The notes under the pieces: generated by a model | What the model was told of the DNA's origin: nothing | What the model saw: the letters and a program-made list of their open reading frames with translations, nothing else | The model's database searches: none | Position numbers and translations under genes: made by a program | In this document: positions 35,499-44,471 of the stretch, piece by piece | Position numbering within the stretch: position 1 is the stretch's first letter | How the letters are laid out: each line of letters opens with the position of its first letter | Source of the DNA: Bacteroidota bacterium | GTDB lineage: Bacteria > Bacteroidota > Rhodothermia > JANXDC01 | Length of the DNA stretch: 64,000 nucleotides | Direction: 5' to 3' | Assembly (NCBI GenBank): GCA_025059945.1 | Contig: JANXDC010000001.1 | Coordinates: 65,677-129,676, forward strand

Positions 35499-37721
35499 TC
35501 ACCATCCGAATGTGTAGCTGTATTTGAGCATCAGAGCGCGGCTATTCGTCCAGGGCAGGGCCGGGCTGGTGCGCCCGCGCTCGGTGTTGAGCGTCTCGTT
35601 ATAGACCACGTACAGGTTTACCCCTTCGCGCGGGGTAAAGCGAAGTCGAAAGTTTACGTCCACCGTACGCAGAGCCGAGGTGTATTGCACAAAGGCCTTG
35701 GCCGTCCATTGGGCGTTAAAGGCGTATTGCGCCCGCAGGCGCAAAACTTGGGTGGTAAACGCCCCTCCGGGCAGGTCGGCATAGCCCAGGTTGTGCTGCA
35801 GGCCCAGGACAAGATGGCGGTTCAGGACCCAAGAGGGCGACAGGCTGCTGGACCAGCGCCATCCACCGTAGTAAGAGCCGACATTGATGCGCCAATTTCC
35901 CGAAAGCCGGCTTGCGCCCCCCAGAAAGCCATGAAAGTCGAGGGTCCAGAATCGATACCGACCCGCCGGGATGCGGATGTTCTTGGGGGCGTAGATAAGG
36001 AAGGCTCGGGGCACCCTATCGAAGGTGTACTGGAGCATGGGGTGAATATGGGCACCTGTTTTGGTGTCCGTGGCCCAGCCAAGGGTGATCTCGGCCGTTT
36101 CAAGCTGTCCGCGTGTGTTCCAAAAGAACGTCGGATCGAAGTTGAGCATGAAGTTGCGCACGGGCGATGAGGCGGGCTGGAAGAAGTACTGGGAGAACTC
36201 CCCCGCGGCCCGGTAGTAGCCTCGACGCACCAAGAACCCTAAGCGGGGTTCAAAGCTGTCGCCGACGTAGCTGAGCATGGCGTTATAGGTAAAGCCGCTG
36301 TTGCGGCGGTCCTCTAAGCTTATGTGCACGAGCGCATTGTCCCAGCCGGGCGCCTGAGGACGCCCCTCTACGGTGTTGCGCGTCTGCGCCGCCAGGAACG
36401 ATAGGTAGTGCGTGCCTGAGTAGCGCAGCAGCCCATCTAGGGCGTAAGTCGCATCCCAAGAGCGGCTATCCAGATCCAAGCGCGAGGTCCAAAGCAGGCC
36501 CAAGAAGGAGTTTTCGTTCCACACCCGGCGTTTGAGCCGGAGCACACCGAAGTTGCGCGAGCCCACATTAAGATCCGCTTTGCGCACGGCTCCGGTCTGC
36601 ATCTCGATAAGCCCTATTTCCCAGTCGCCTACGCGGCCCGTCAGGCGCGCTCCGCCCAGGATGGGTACCTGCTGCCCCTGCTCGATGCCGATGCTGCGGC
36701 TATAGAAGAGCCGGTTTTGCTGTTGGCCGACTCGAAACAAAAACCCTACGTTGAAGAGGCTGGCGTACTCCAGGAAAAAGTCCCGTTTTTCCGGAATGAA
36801 GATGGAAAACCGGCTTAGATTGATCTGCTGGTCGTCCACTTCCACCTGAGCAAAATCCGTGTTAGCCGTAAGATCGAGCGTAAGGTTGGAGGAAAGCCCG
36901 TATTTCGCGTCCAGGCCCACGTTGCGCACCCACCGGGGATCCATGCGGTAGCCGAGCCCCGCCGGGCGGGCATCTTGTCCGTATCCGCCCAAGGCGTAAG
37001 GGGTGAGGTAAAACGGAGGGCGAGAGGGCCGATCCAGGGGCAAGATAAGGTCCGCGGCTTGGGAGACGCGCCACTGCGCGTTGCGAAATTCGCGTCCGAT
37101 ATGGGGCAGCAATGCGAGTTCGCTTTTGCGCCGGATCATGCGCGAGGCGATAAAGCCCATACGGGCCTGGCCGTTTTGCACCTGATAGCGGAGGCTGGAA
37201 AGAGGGATCCGGAACTCAGCCGACCACCCCCAATCGCCCCGCGCCGTGGCCACGTCCCAGAATGTGTTCCAGTTCGGATCCAGCGGTATGCGCTCGGCCG
37301 CATCGTTGAAGATCGCAAAGTCCCGACGCACTCCGTTGGGGTTGGTGCTGAAGCCAAGGCCGCTTAGCCGGGTCAAGTACGTGTCCAGCACGATTGTGAC
37401 GTGATCATCCTGGTTGAGCTCCGCATCTCGCTCCAGCGCGTTTGCGATGATCGCCTCCGGCTCGGAATCGAAGCAAACGAAGGCCACGTACAGGTAGCGC
37501 TCGTCAAAGCCGACTCGCAGCTCGGTGCGTTCCGTCGGCTCGGCCCCATCTTGGGGGTTGTTTTGACGAAACCCCGTAAGGGGCTGTACGCCCTCCCAAG
37601 CGGCTTCTTGTATCCGTCCGTCGAGCACGATGGCCCCGTTGATCCGAGTGGCTACGATCTGCCCGCTAGCAGGATGGGAAAGCGCATAGGCGATCCCCAG
37701 AAGAGTCACACATCGCCACAT
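35499..37721 (-). CDS. DUF5916 protein with CBM9-like N-terminal domain and outer-membrane barrel
   Basis: A 740-residue exported protein. After a signal peptide (residues 1-21, ending in ASGQ) comes a carbohydrate-binding family 9-like beta-sandwich (about 25-215, VLDGRIQEAAWEG and LYVAFVCFDSEPE). The remaining 500 residues are beta-strand-rich with alternating aromatics, ending in YSYTFGW, as in outer-membrane barrels. The family is common in Bacteroidota; the role is unknown. ATG 37721 is supported by GGGAG eight bases upstream; a GTG at 37748 is also open. The 3' end lies two bases from the end of the convergent Bat-like gene. Confidence 0.85.
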   Translation of the reverse strand: MWRCVTLLGIAYALSHPASGQIVATRINGAIVLDGRIQEAAWEGVQPLTGFRQNNPQDGAEPTERTELRVGFDERYLYVAFVCFDSEPEAIIANALERDAELNQDDHVTIVLDTYLTRLSGLGFSTNPNGVRRDFAIFNDAAERIPLDPNWNTFWDVATARGDWGWSAEFRIPLSSLRYQVQNGQARMGFIASRMIRRKSELALLPHIGREFRNAQWRVSQAADLILPLDRPSRPPFYLTPYALGGYGQDARPAGLGYRMDPRWVRNVGLDAKYGLSSNLTLDLTANTDFAQVEVDDQQINLSRFSIFIPEKRDFFLEYASLFNVGFLFRVGQQQNRLFYSRSIGIEQGQQVPILGGARLTGRVGDWEIGLIEMQTGAVRKADLNVGSRNFGVLRLKRRVWNENSFLGLLWTSRLDLDSRSWDATYALDGLLRYSGTHYLSFLAAQTRNTVEGRPQAPGWDNALVHISLEDRRNSGFTYNAMLSYVGDSFEPRLGFLVRRGYYRAAGEFSQYFFQPASSPVRNFMLNFDPTFFWNTRGQLETAEITLGWATDTKTGAHIHPMLQYTFDRVPRAFLIYAPKNIRIPAGRYRFWTLDFHGFLGGASRLSGNWRINVGSYYGGWRWSSSLSPSWVLNRHLVLGLQHNLGYADLPGGAFTTQVLRLRAQYAFNAQWTAKAFVQYTSALRTVDVNFRLRFTPREGVNLYVVYNETLNTERGRTSPALPWTNSRALMLKYSYTFGW

Positions 37722-37870
37722 AGAGCGATCTCCCGCACCTAAGGTCACTCAAAAATAGAGAGGGTGTGCGGATAGAAGGTGCGGTTACAAAAAAATTGCA
37801 CCCTCTGTTTTGCGCGTCACCGGGCTTGGGCTTTCGGGCTTGCGTCGTTTTGGCGGATTTGTGCTACCTT

Positions 37871-38509
37871 GTGTCCGTGTCGGGATGCCTGATCAGCGTC
37901 GAGGGCCTTGATGGATCCGGTAAAAGTACGCTTCTGGCCGCGCTCCAGAAGCGTCTAGAGCGTCTGGGCCTTGGGGTGCTCGCGTTGCGGGATCCGGGGG
38001 GCACGGATCTAGCCGAGCGCATACGCCAGCTCTTGCTGGAACCTAAGGGCCAGATAAGCCCTACGGTAGAGCTGTTTCTGTTTTTGGCCGCGCGAGCGGA
38101 CCTCACCTTCCGTCGCATTCGACCCGCCCTGGCCGAGGGCCGCTGGGTGCTCTTGGATCGCTTCTCGGATTCCACCATGGCGTATCAAGCGTTTGGTCGG
38201 GGGGTCGTGGGACCAGAGCGCTGTGCAGAGCTTAACGATTTGGCCACCGGCGGGCTTAAACCGGATCTCACCCTATGGTTAGATGCGCCTCTTAAGGTGG
38301 CGTTGGCGCGCAAGCGGGGCCAGATGGCCGATCGAATTGAACAGGCCGAGGAGGCCTTCTACGAACGCGTGCAGGCCGGCTATCGTTGGATCTGGGAGCG
38401 CGAGCCGGATCGAGTTGTGCGCCTTCGGGCCGAGGAGCCTTTCGAAATCGTCCTGGAAGCCGCTTGGGAGGTCGTGAGGGGGCGCTTCGTATGTGCGCAT
38501 TTTCGATGA
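37871..38509 (+). CDS. tmk: Thymidylate kinase
   Basis: Tmk phosphorylates dTMP to dTDP. The P-loop GLDGSGKST spans residues 12-20, the substrate-binding LLDRFSDSTMAYQ lies near 94-106, and a LID-region with KRGQMADRIE follows. The start is set at GTG 37871 (or GTG 37877), giving about 212 residues, the normal size; the frame continues upstream to 37766 but that part is not family-like and no ATG is well placed. It is divergent from the DUF5916 gene. Confidence 0.92.
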   Translation: MSVSGCLISVEGLDGSGKSTLLAALQKRLERLGLGVLALRDPGGTDLAERIRQLLLEPKGQISPTVELFLFLAARADLTFRRIRPALAEGRWVLLDRFSDSTMAYQAFGRGVVGPERCAELNDLATGGLKPDLTLWLDAPLKVALARKRGQMADRIEQAEEAFYERVQAGYRWIWEREPDRVVRLRAEEPFEIVLEAAWEVVRGRFVCAHFR

Positions 38510-38525
38510 GAAACTCCGCAATAGG

Positions 38526-38555
38526 TTGACCCGAATCTTTCTACAGCTGTATTTT
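38526..38555 (+). promoter_or_regulatory. Candidate promoter of fur
   Basis: TTGACC (38526-38531) and TATTTT (38550-38555) with 18-base spacing. Transcription would begin near 38562, five bases before ATG 38567, implying a nearly leaderless message. The match is fair only. Confidence 0.35.
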
Positions 38556-38566
38556 CTGTGACGCCT

Positions 38567-39058
38567 ATGAAACGCTCCTCGTATCCAGAGGCGTTCTTGC
38601 GCGAGGTTCGGGAGATTTTTCGGACCTACATTCAACGCAAAAACCTGCGGCAGACTCCGGAACGCTTTGCCGTGCTGGAGGAGGTGTACGCCATCGACGG
38701 TCACTTCGACGCCGATGAGCTCTTCCTGCGGCTTCGGCAAAAGGGCAGTACCGTGTCCCGAGCCACGGTCTATAACACGCTAGAGTTGCTTCGGGAGTGT
38801 AACCTCGTCACCCGGCATCAGTTCGGCCGCAACCAAGCCAAGTACGAGCGCTCCTATGGATATCGGCAGCATGACCACTTGATCTGTCTAGATTGCGGAC
38901 AGGTGCTGGAGTTCTGCGATCCGCGGCTGCAGGATATCCAGCAGCTCGTAGAGGAGGTGTATCATTTCGAGGTGACGCATCATTCGCTGGAACTTTATGG
39001 ACACTGCCGTCGTGAGAATTGCCCGAATCGGCCCTCTGCCCAACCCCCTACCGGCTGA
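38567..39058 (+). CDS. fur: Fur family transcriptional regulator
   Basis: Metal-responsive dimeric repressor of the Fur/Zur/PerR family, 163 residues. The winged helix covers residues 20-85 (LRQTPERFAVLEEVY, VSRATVYNTLELL). The dimerisation domain has HDHLICLDCGQVLEF with a CxxC zinc site and a second C-x4-C at the C-terminus (CRRENC). It lies directly upstream of feoA-feoA-feoB, so iron regulation is the natural reading, although metal specificity cannot be proven from sequence. A GTG nine bases upstream is also open; the promoter position favours the ATG. Confidence 0.9.
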   Translation: MKRSSYPEAFLREVREIFRTYIQRKNLRQTPERFAVLEEVYAIDGHFDADELFLRLRQKGSTVSRATVYNTLELLRECNLVTRHQFGRNQAKYERSYGYRQHDHLICLDCGQVLEFCDPRLQDIQQLVEEVYHFEVTHHSLELYGHCRRENCPNRPSAQPPTG

Positions 39059-39101
39059 ACCCTAAGTGGAAAAAGAGGGCGTTTTTTTGATGTCTTCATC
39101 C

Positions 39102-39120
39102 TAGATTTGGTCTAAATTTG
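39102..39120 (+). promoter_or_regulatory. Two tandem TAnnTTTG elements upstream of feoA
   Basis: TAGATTTG (39102-39109) and TAAATTTG (39113-39120) both match the -7 consensus TAnnTTTG of Bacteroidota housekeeping sigma factors. The matching upstream TTTG (39085-39089 region) is not ideally spaced for either. They lie 13-31 bases before the feoA ATG at 39133. Confidence 0.4.
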
Positions 39121-39132
39121 GAGCCCTGTTTA

Positions 39133-39351
39133 ATGGTGCCGCTTGCCGAGTGTATCGTGGGAAGCCAGGTGCAGGTCATCCGAATCGCCGATGACCGATA
39201 TGGGACGCGGTTGCGCGAGCTGGGGCTCGCAGAGGGGGAGCGTATGGCGGTGCTGCGAGGGCCCGATCCCATCCTGGTATGCGTTCGGGATGCCCGGCTG
39301 GCCATAGGCCGGCGGCTGGCTCACGCCGTCTGGGTGATGCCGCTTCAGTAA
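39133..39351 (+). CDS. feoA: FeoA domain protein, first copy
   Basis: A 72-residue SH3-like FeoA protein, with GSQVQVIRIADD, LRELGLAEGERMAVLR and a final basic segment typical of the fold. FeoA interacts with the FeoB ferrous-iron transporter at the cytoplasmic face. ATG 39133 is chosen over a TTG at 39118 because that TTG falls within a promoter-like element. A second feoA follows after 10 bases; tandem copies are found in several lineages. Confidence 0.88.
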   Translation: MVPLAECIVGSQVQVIRIADDRYGTRLRELGLAEGERMAVLRGPDPILVCVRDARLAIGRRLAHAVWVMPLQ

Positions 39352-39361
39352 GGGTTCGGTT

Positions 39362-39598
39362 ATGCGCGTCTCCCATACTGTGTTAGCCCGTCTGAGACCC
39401 GGCATGCGCGCCGTGGTGCGGCGTCTGCGCCCGGAGGCCACCGTGCGGCTTTTGGAGATGGGGCTGCTTGAGGGAACGGAGGTCCAGGTGGTGCGCTTCG
39501 CCCCACTTGGGGATCCCATGGAGATCCGCGTGCGCGGCTATTTGTTGTCCATTCGCCGGCGCGAGGCGGAGGCCGTAGAGGTGGAGCTCTGTACATGA
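39362..39598 (+). CDS. feoA: FeoA domain protein, second copy
   Basis: A 78-residue FeoA protein with VRLLEMGLLEGTEVQVVRFAPLGDPMEIRVRGYLLSIRR-like pattern, here cited only by its ends: VRLLEMGLLEG and MEIRVRGYLLSIR. This second copy keeps the GDP-M-EIRVRGYLLSIR segment of classic FeoA better than the first copy does. Its stop overlaps the feoB start by four bases (ATGA), indicating translational coupling with the transporter. It is a regulatory or stabilising partner of FeoB. Confidence 0.92.
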   Translation: MRVSHTVLARLRPGMRAVVRRLRPEATVRLLEMGLLEGTEVQVVRFAPLGDPMEIRVRGYLLSIRRREAEAVEVELCT

Positions 39599-41790
39599 CT
39601 CCTCCTCCAACCGTGCGCGCCGAGGCCCGCACGGTGCGGGCCATCTTGGTGGGCAACCCCAATTCTGGAAAGTCCTCTCTCTTCAACGCCCTTACGGGCC
39701 TGCGGCAGAAGGTCGGCAATTACCCCGGGGTGACCGTGGAACGCCGCTCGGGCTGGTTTCGGCTCTCCGATGGCACCACGGTTGAGTTGCTCGATCTGCC
39801 CGGGATGTACAGCCTAAACCCCAAGTCGCTTGATGAGCAGATCGCCTACGAGACCGCCATAGGCGCCTCTCCCGAGGAGCCCGTGCTTCCGGATTTGGCC
39901 CTGATCATCGTCGATGCGAGCAATCTTGAGCGGAATCTGTATCTGGCCACCCAAGTGTTGGACCTGCAAATCCCGGCCGTTATCGCGCTGAACATGCTCG
40001 ACGTGGCGGCCTCTAAGGGGATCAAGGTCTATCCGCAGGTGCTGCAGGAGCGCTTGGGGGTGCCCGTGGTGCCGATCCGAGCCGATAAGGGTCGTGGAAT
40101 CGCCGAGCTGCGCAGGGCGATAGAGGAGTTGCTACGCCAATCGCGTCCAGCCCCGAGCCAATGGAGGCCACCTGAGCCGGTGGAGGCCGCTTGCCGGCAG
40201 ATCGATCGAGAGTGGTTCGACCCATATACGGCCTTAGATGAGCGCGTACATGTAGCAGAATCCCTGCGCGTGCTCACAGATGATCACGCCCTGGAGCGAT
40301 GGGCCAGAAGGCCGCAAGGGGAGCGGTTGCGCGCCTTGGTGCATCAAGCTCGCGCCGTCTTAGAACAGGCGGGCCTGGATTGGCGCTCCGTCGAGGCTGC
40401 GTACCGATATCGTTGGCTGGAGGAGCTGGCTCAGGCAGCTACGGAGCGCGTCCGCACGGTCAGCGAAACGATCACCGACCGGCTTGATCGTGTGCTCGTA
40501 CACCCATTTTGGGGGCCGGTTCTGTTTGTTGCGCTGCTTGCGCTCATTTTCCAGGCCATTTTCTCCTGGGCCGAGTATCCCATGCAGGGCATCGAGGCCC
40601 TCGTGGGATGGGCCCAGGAGCGCGCCCGCGCCCACCTGCCGGGCCCCTGGCTGGCTAGCCTGGTGGCGGACGGCATACTAGCCGGCTTCGGAGCGGTCGT
40701 CACCTTTCTACCCCAGATTATGGTGTTGTTCTTCTTCATCGGCCTGCTTGAGGATTCCGGCTACATGGCCCGGGCGGCCTTTATCATGGACCGTTTTATG
40801 TCGCGTCTGGGCCTGCATGGGCGCTCCGTAGTGCCGCTCATGAGCGGTTTCGCCTGCGCCATACCGGCCATTATGGCCACGCGCACGATCGAGAACTGGC
40901 GCGACCGGCTCATTACGATCCTCGTGGTGCCGCTTATGAGCTGTAGCGCTCGGCTTCCGGTCTACACGCTCATGATCGGGGCCTTCATCCCTGAGAAGCG
41001 CATCGCGGGCCTCTTTAGCGCGGCCGGCCTGACGCTGTTGGGTATTTACCTATTGGGTATCGTTATGGCCCTGCTGGCCGCCTGGATCATGAAGCGCCTG
41101 ATTGCGCGCGAGCAGGCGCCTGTCTTCATTTTGGAGCTACCCCCATACAAGCTTCCCTCGCTTAAGCACGTGCTTTGGCAGATGGGGGACCGGGCCCAAG
41201 CTTTCGTCGTGCAGGCGGGGCCGATCATCGTGGCTATCTCGATTCTGCTTTGGTTTCTGGCGAGTTTTCCCGTCTCGGAAGAGCTCCAGCAACGCTACGC
41301 GCAGCTCAAGGCGCAGGCCCCAACGGAGGAGGCTCGTCTGAACCTGGAGCGTCAACAGGCGGCCGAGCAGCTGGAGCAAAGCTTCGCAGGACGGCTGGGG
41401 CGCCTCATAGAGCCCGTCATCGAGCCCTTGGGGTTCGACTGGAAGATCGGAATCGCCCTCATTACCTCTTTCGCCGCCCGGGAGGTCTTCGTCAGCACCA
41501 TGGCGACGATCTACAGCGTTGGCGAGGCCGATGAAAACTCCCTCACCCTGCGGCAGCAGCTGCGCGAAGCCCAGGATCCCGCCACCGGACTTCCGGCATA
41601 CGATTGGCTCGTAGGGCTGTGCGTGATGGTCTTCTTCGCCTTGGCCTGCCAATGTATGAGCACCGTGGCCGTGGTGCGTCGGGAGACGGGCTCCTGGAAG
41701 TGGCCGCTTCTCCTGTTGCTTTACATGAACGTTCTGGCCTACGTCGTGACCCTGTTGGTCTATCAGATCGGACGCGTCCTGGGGGCCTGA
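39595..41790 (+). CDS. feoB: Ferrous iron transporter B
   Basis: Fe(II) importer of the inner membrane with an N-terminal GTPase. The 731 residues include G1 GNPNSGKSS (20-28), the G2/G3 DLPGMYS segment, NMLD (G4), a helical spacer, and two Gate motifs within about 11 membrane helices (SGFACAIPAIMATRT, LMSCSARLPVYTLMIG; FAAREVFVSTMATIY). ATGA overlap with the second feoA and TGATG overlap with the next small gene show one operon: feoA-feoA-feoB-Cys-rich peptide, next to fur. Confidence 0.97.
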   Translation: MTPPPTVRAEARTVRAILVGNPNSGKSSLFNALTGLRQKVGNYPGVTVERRSGWFRLSDGTTVELLDLPGMYSLNPKSLDEQIAYETAIGASPEEPVLPDLALIIVDASNLERNLYLATQVLDLQIPAVIALNMLDVAASKGIKVYPQVLQERLGVPVVPIRADKGRGIAELRRAIEELLRQSRPAPSQWRPPEPVEAACRQIDREWFDPYTALDERVHVAESLRVLTDDHALERWARRPQGERLRALVHQARAVLEQAGLDWRSVEAAYRYRWLEELAQAATERVRTVSETITDRLDRVLVHPFWGPVLFVALLALIFQAIFSWAEYPMQGIEALVGWAQERARAHLPGPWLASLVADGILAGFGAVVTFLPQIMVLFFFIGLLEDSGYMARAAFIMDRFMSRLGLHGRSVVPLMSGFACAIPAIMATRTIENWRDRLITILVVPLMSCSARLPVYTLMIGAFIPEKRIAGLFSAAGLTLLGIYLLGIVMALLAAWIMKRLIAREQAPVFILELPPYKLPSLKHVLWQMGDRAQAFVVQAGPIIVAISILLWFLASFPVSEELQQRYAQLKAQAPTEEARLNLERQQAAEQLEQSFAGRLGRLIEPVIEPLGFDWKIGIALITSFAAREVFVSTMATIYSVGEADENSLTLRQQLREAQDPATGLPAYDWLVGLCVMVFFALACQCMSTVAVVRRETGSWKWPLLLLLYMNVLAYVVTLLVYQIGRVLGA

Positions 41791-42002
41791 TGCTAAGCGA
41801 AATGGGGCAATATGCAGCTATTGCGGCTCTCGGCTTATGGGCCGTTGCCTACTTCGTCGGGTACATGCGCCGTCTGCTGCAAGCGGCCCCTCGGCGGAAG
41901 AAGGCTTCTTGCGGCTCCTCCTGTCGGGGGTGCGGGGCGGCCTTTGAGATCGCCCGTCTGGAGCTCAAAGTGCCCTCTTCGTCCGGATCGGCTACGGAAT
42001 GA
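41790..42002 (+). CDS. FeoB-associated Cys-rich membrane protein
   Basis: A 70-residue protein with one membrane helix (about 8-25) and a short Cys-rich cytoplasmic segment CGSSCRGCG (Cys41, Cys45, Cys48), matching in size, topology and position the FeoB-associated Cys-rich family, a counterpart of FeoC. The cysteines could bind iron or an Fe-S cluster. The start shares one base with the feoB stop (TGATG). The last 11 bases overlap the end of the convergent DUF4397 gene. Confidence 0.82.
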   Translation: MLSEMGQYAAIAALGLWAVAYFVGYMRRLLQAAPRRKKASCGSSCRGCGAAFEIARLELKVPSSSGSATE

Positions 42003-42693
42003 GCAGGTGTTCGTAGGAGCGGAAGCGCAAAGGTAGGCCGTGCTGCAGGTTACCGCTACCGGTGATCACGACCGTATACAGGCTGCCGGAGCGCAGCGAC
42101 AAGCGGGCGCTTACCGTTGAGCGCACCCCATCGGGGCTTAGGTACAGCACCACGTCTCCGGCCTGAAAGGCCCGATAGCCCGTAACGTGACCCGCTTGTC
42201 GGAGCGTGATGAGGAGTTCCTGTGGGCTCTCCAGACGAGGCTGCCCGCCTCCGCCTCGAAGGGGGGCGTCTGTGACGAGCAGCCGCCCCACCCCTAAGGC
42301 GGCGTGCACGAAGCGCACGTAGGCCTGTCCGGATGGAGGCGCCGTGGTATCGTCTGGTAGCACGAGGGCCTGATTGGGCACTCCAAAAAGAAACAATAGC
42401 GAGTATTTACGCTCCGCCTCCATGCGGGGGCTTATGGCGAAAAGCGCCGGAGCGCGGCGGCCCTCCGGAAAAGCCTGAAAGCTGCTCTGCGTCAAGAAGG
42501 TCGCATACGAGGTGGCATCGCCGTAGGTGACCCCCACGAAGGCGGGCTTTTTGCCGGCCCATACGTCGACCGTGGCCGCGTATTCTGGGTTGACGTGCAC
42601 AAACCGCACCCAGGCCGTAGGCTCTTCCTGCGTCTGACAGCCCAAAAGGCAAAGGGCCGGGGTGGCCAGCCGCAGGATAAGACGTCTGCCCAT
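41992..42693 (-). CDS. DUF4397 domain lipoprotein
   Basis: A 233-residue exported protein. LLGCQTQ with Cys19 is a lipobox, so it is a lipoprotein of the inner or outer membrane. The mature part has two DUF4397-like repeats: AWVRFVHVNPEYAATVDVW near 28 and AYVRFVHAALGVGRLLV near 123, a beta-rich family common in Bacteroidota and of unknown function. A short two-strand end with YTVVITGSG follows. It stands alone, convergent with the feo operon and divergent from bshC. Confidence 0.85.
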   Translation of the reverse strand: MGRRLILRLATPALCLLGCQTQEEPTAWVRFVHVNPEYAATVDVWAGKKPAFVGVTYGDATSYATFLTQSSFQAFPEGRRAPALFAISPRMEAERKYSLLFLFGVPNQALVLPDDTTAPPSGQAYVRFVHAALGVGRLLVTDAPLRGGGGQPRLESPQELLITLRQAGHVTGYRAFQAGDVVLYLSPDGVRSTVSARLSLRSGSLYTVVITGSGNLQHGLPLRFRSYEHLLIP

Positions 42694-42823
42694 CGGGGCT
42701 CTCCTCTTGTTTCAGCACAAATTGCGCAGGGTCGAAGAGCAAAACAAGGTGCCTCGGCGGTCCTCATGAAGTAGCCGCGGGTTTTTGGTTATCTTGTCCT
42801 CCTACCTAGGGCGAGAAGTGATC

Positions 42824-44467
42824 ATGGAAGGGTTCTCGACGACGCATATCGAGGAGGCCTGTTCTTGGCAAGCAATCCCCTCCAATACGCTTTTCCGCGC
42901 CTATTTGCGGGCCGAGCAGAGCCTACGCGCCCTTTGGCTGGGTCCCCATTACGCGGATTGGCGGGCCGGCGGATTTGCGGTTCCCCAAGACGGGCGACGC
43001 GCCCATCTTCGGGCGCTTTCCGAAGTGCTCCTGGCGCAGGTGCGTCGGCTCGGGGGAGACGCGCAGGCCCAATCGGCGGCGCGCGTTCTAGCCCATCCTG
43101 AGGCTCTGGCCGTGGTAACGGGCCAGCAGGTCGGTCTGCTGGGAGGGCCGTTGTACACGTTCTACAAGATCCTCACCGCGCTGCAGCTGCGCCAGGCCGT
43201 GCAGGAACGGCATCCGGATCGGCCTGTGGTGGCCGTCTTTTGGCTTGAGGGGGAGGATCATGATCTGCGCGAGGTCAATCAGCTGGCCTGGCCCGCCGAT
43301 GGGACCCTGATGCGGGCCCATCTTCAGCTCAAGGAGGAGCGTCCCATAGCCATGTGCGCGCGCCTGTTGCCTGAGGAGATCTCCGATTGGCTGGGCGCGC
43401 TTTGGAGCCGGCTGCCCGATACCCCCTATGCTGGGCCGGTGCGCTCTCAACTGGAGGCCGCCTACCAGCCGGGGCGTTCTTGGAGTGAGGCGTTTGCGCG
43501 CTTGTTGTACGGCCTTTTTGCGGATACCGGACTGGTGCTGCTTGATCCGGCTGATCCGGCTCTTAAGAGGCTTTGGGAGGAGTTTTTCGTGCGCGTCCTT
43601 CGAGAGTGGCCCCAGGTCTTCCGGTCGCTGCGGGAGCAGTCCGAGCGCCTCAGCGCCCAAGGCTATGAACTGCCGCTTCGCCCGCGACCGATAGGCCTGT
43701 TTTGGATGGAGCCCGACGGGGAGCGACGGGCCCTGGAGCCGGAGCCCGATGCGCGGGTGCGCTGGCGCGGCACAGATCGCAGCTGGACGCAGGCGGAACT
43801 ATTGGATCGCGTCCGCATTGAGCCGGAGCGCATAAGCCCCGGGGTCGCCTTGCGGCCCCTGGCGCAAGATTGGTTGCTGCCTACGGTGGCCTACGTGGCC
43901 GGCCCGGCTGAGGTGGCTTACTGGGCCCAAGTTCTGGCCCTGTATCCGCACTTTGGGCTTAGACCGCCCGTGGTGTGGCCACGCCTGAGCGCGACGCTCT
44001 TAGATCCCGCAGCCCTGCGTCTGTTGGAACGACTGGGGTTGCGGTTTGTCGAGCTCTTTGAGCGCGCGGAGCTGTTGCAGGAGCGCCTGCTGGCCCGGTA
44101 CGCCCCCTTGTCTGTTCCCTTCTCGGCCGCGCGCGCGGCCATCGAGGCTGGCCTGGAGCAGTTGCTCGCCCCCGTGCGGGAGCTGGATCCCACGCTTGAG
44201 GGAGCTTGGGGGCGGACCCGAGCGCGTATTCTCCAGGAGCTGGAGGCGCTAGAGGTGCGCACCCGGCGCGCGCAACGGCGTCGTCACGCCGAGCTGCTTG
44301 CGCAGCTACTGCGGCTGCTGTCCCATGTTGCGCCCGAAGGGGAGCTACAGGAACGCGTCTGGAGCACCGCATACGCCCTGCTGCGCTGGGGGCCGGAATC
44401 GCTCCGGGAGCGGCTTACGGAGCACGCCCTGAATCCAGATCGTCACCATCTGGTCCGCATGCCCTAA
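42824..44467 (+). CDS. bshC: Bacillithiol biosynthesis cysteine-adding enzyme BshC
   Basis: BshC is thought to add cysteine to GlcN-malate in the last step of bacillithiol synthesis. The 547-residue protein shows the family motifs VVTGQQVGLLGGPLYTFYK (about 98-116) and FWLEGEDHDLREVN, and a long helical C-terminal section ending in RHHLVRMP-like residues. The presence of bshC suggests that bacillithiol is the main low-molecular-weight thiol; bshA and bshB are not in this window. The start is ATG 42824 (a GTG two codons upstream is open). It precedes the cyclo-ligase gene by four bases. Confidence 0.93.
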   Translation: MEGFSTTHIEEACSWQAIPSNTLFRAYLRAEQSLRALWLGPHYADWRAGGFAVPQDGRRAHLRALSEVLLAQVRRLGGDAQAQSAARVLAHPEALAVVTGQQVGLLGGPLYTFYKILTALQLRQAVQERHPDRPVVAVFWLEGEDHDLREVNQLAWPADGTLMRAHLQLKEERPIAMCARLLPEEISDWLGALWSRLPDTPYAGPVRSQLEAAYQPGRSWSEAFARLLYGLFADTGLVLLDPADPALKRLWEEFFVRVLREWPQVFRSLREQSERLSAQGYELPLRPRPIGLFWMEPDGERRALEPEPDARVRWRGTDRSWTQAELLDRVRIEPERISPGVALRPLAQDWLLPTVAYVAGPAEVAYWAQVLALYPHFGLRPPVVWPRLSATLLDPAALRLLERLGLRFVELFERAELLQERLLARYAPLSVPFSAARAAIEAGLEQLLAPVRELDPTLEGAWGRTRARILQELEALEVRTRRAQRRRHAELLAQLLRLLSHVAPEGELQERVWSTAYALLRWGPESLRERLTEHALNPDRHHLVRMP

Positions 44468-44471
44468 AGCC

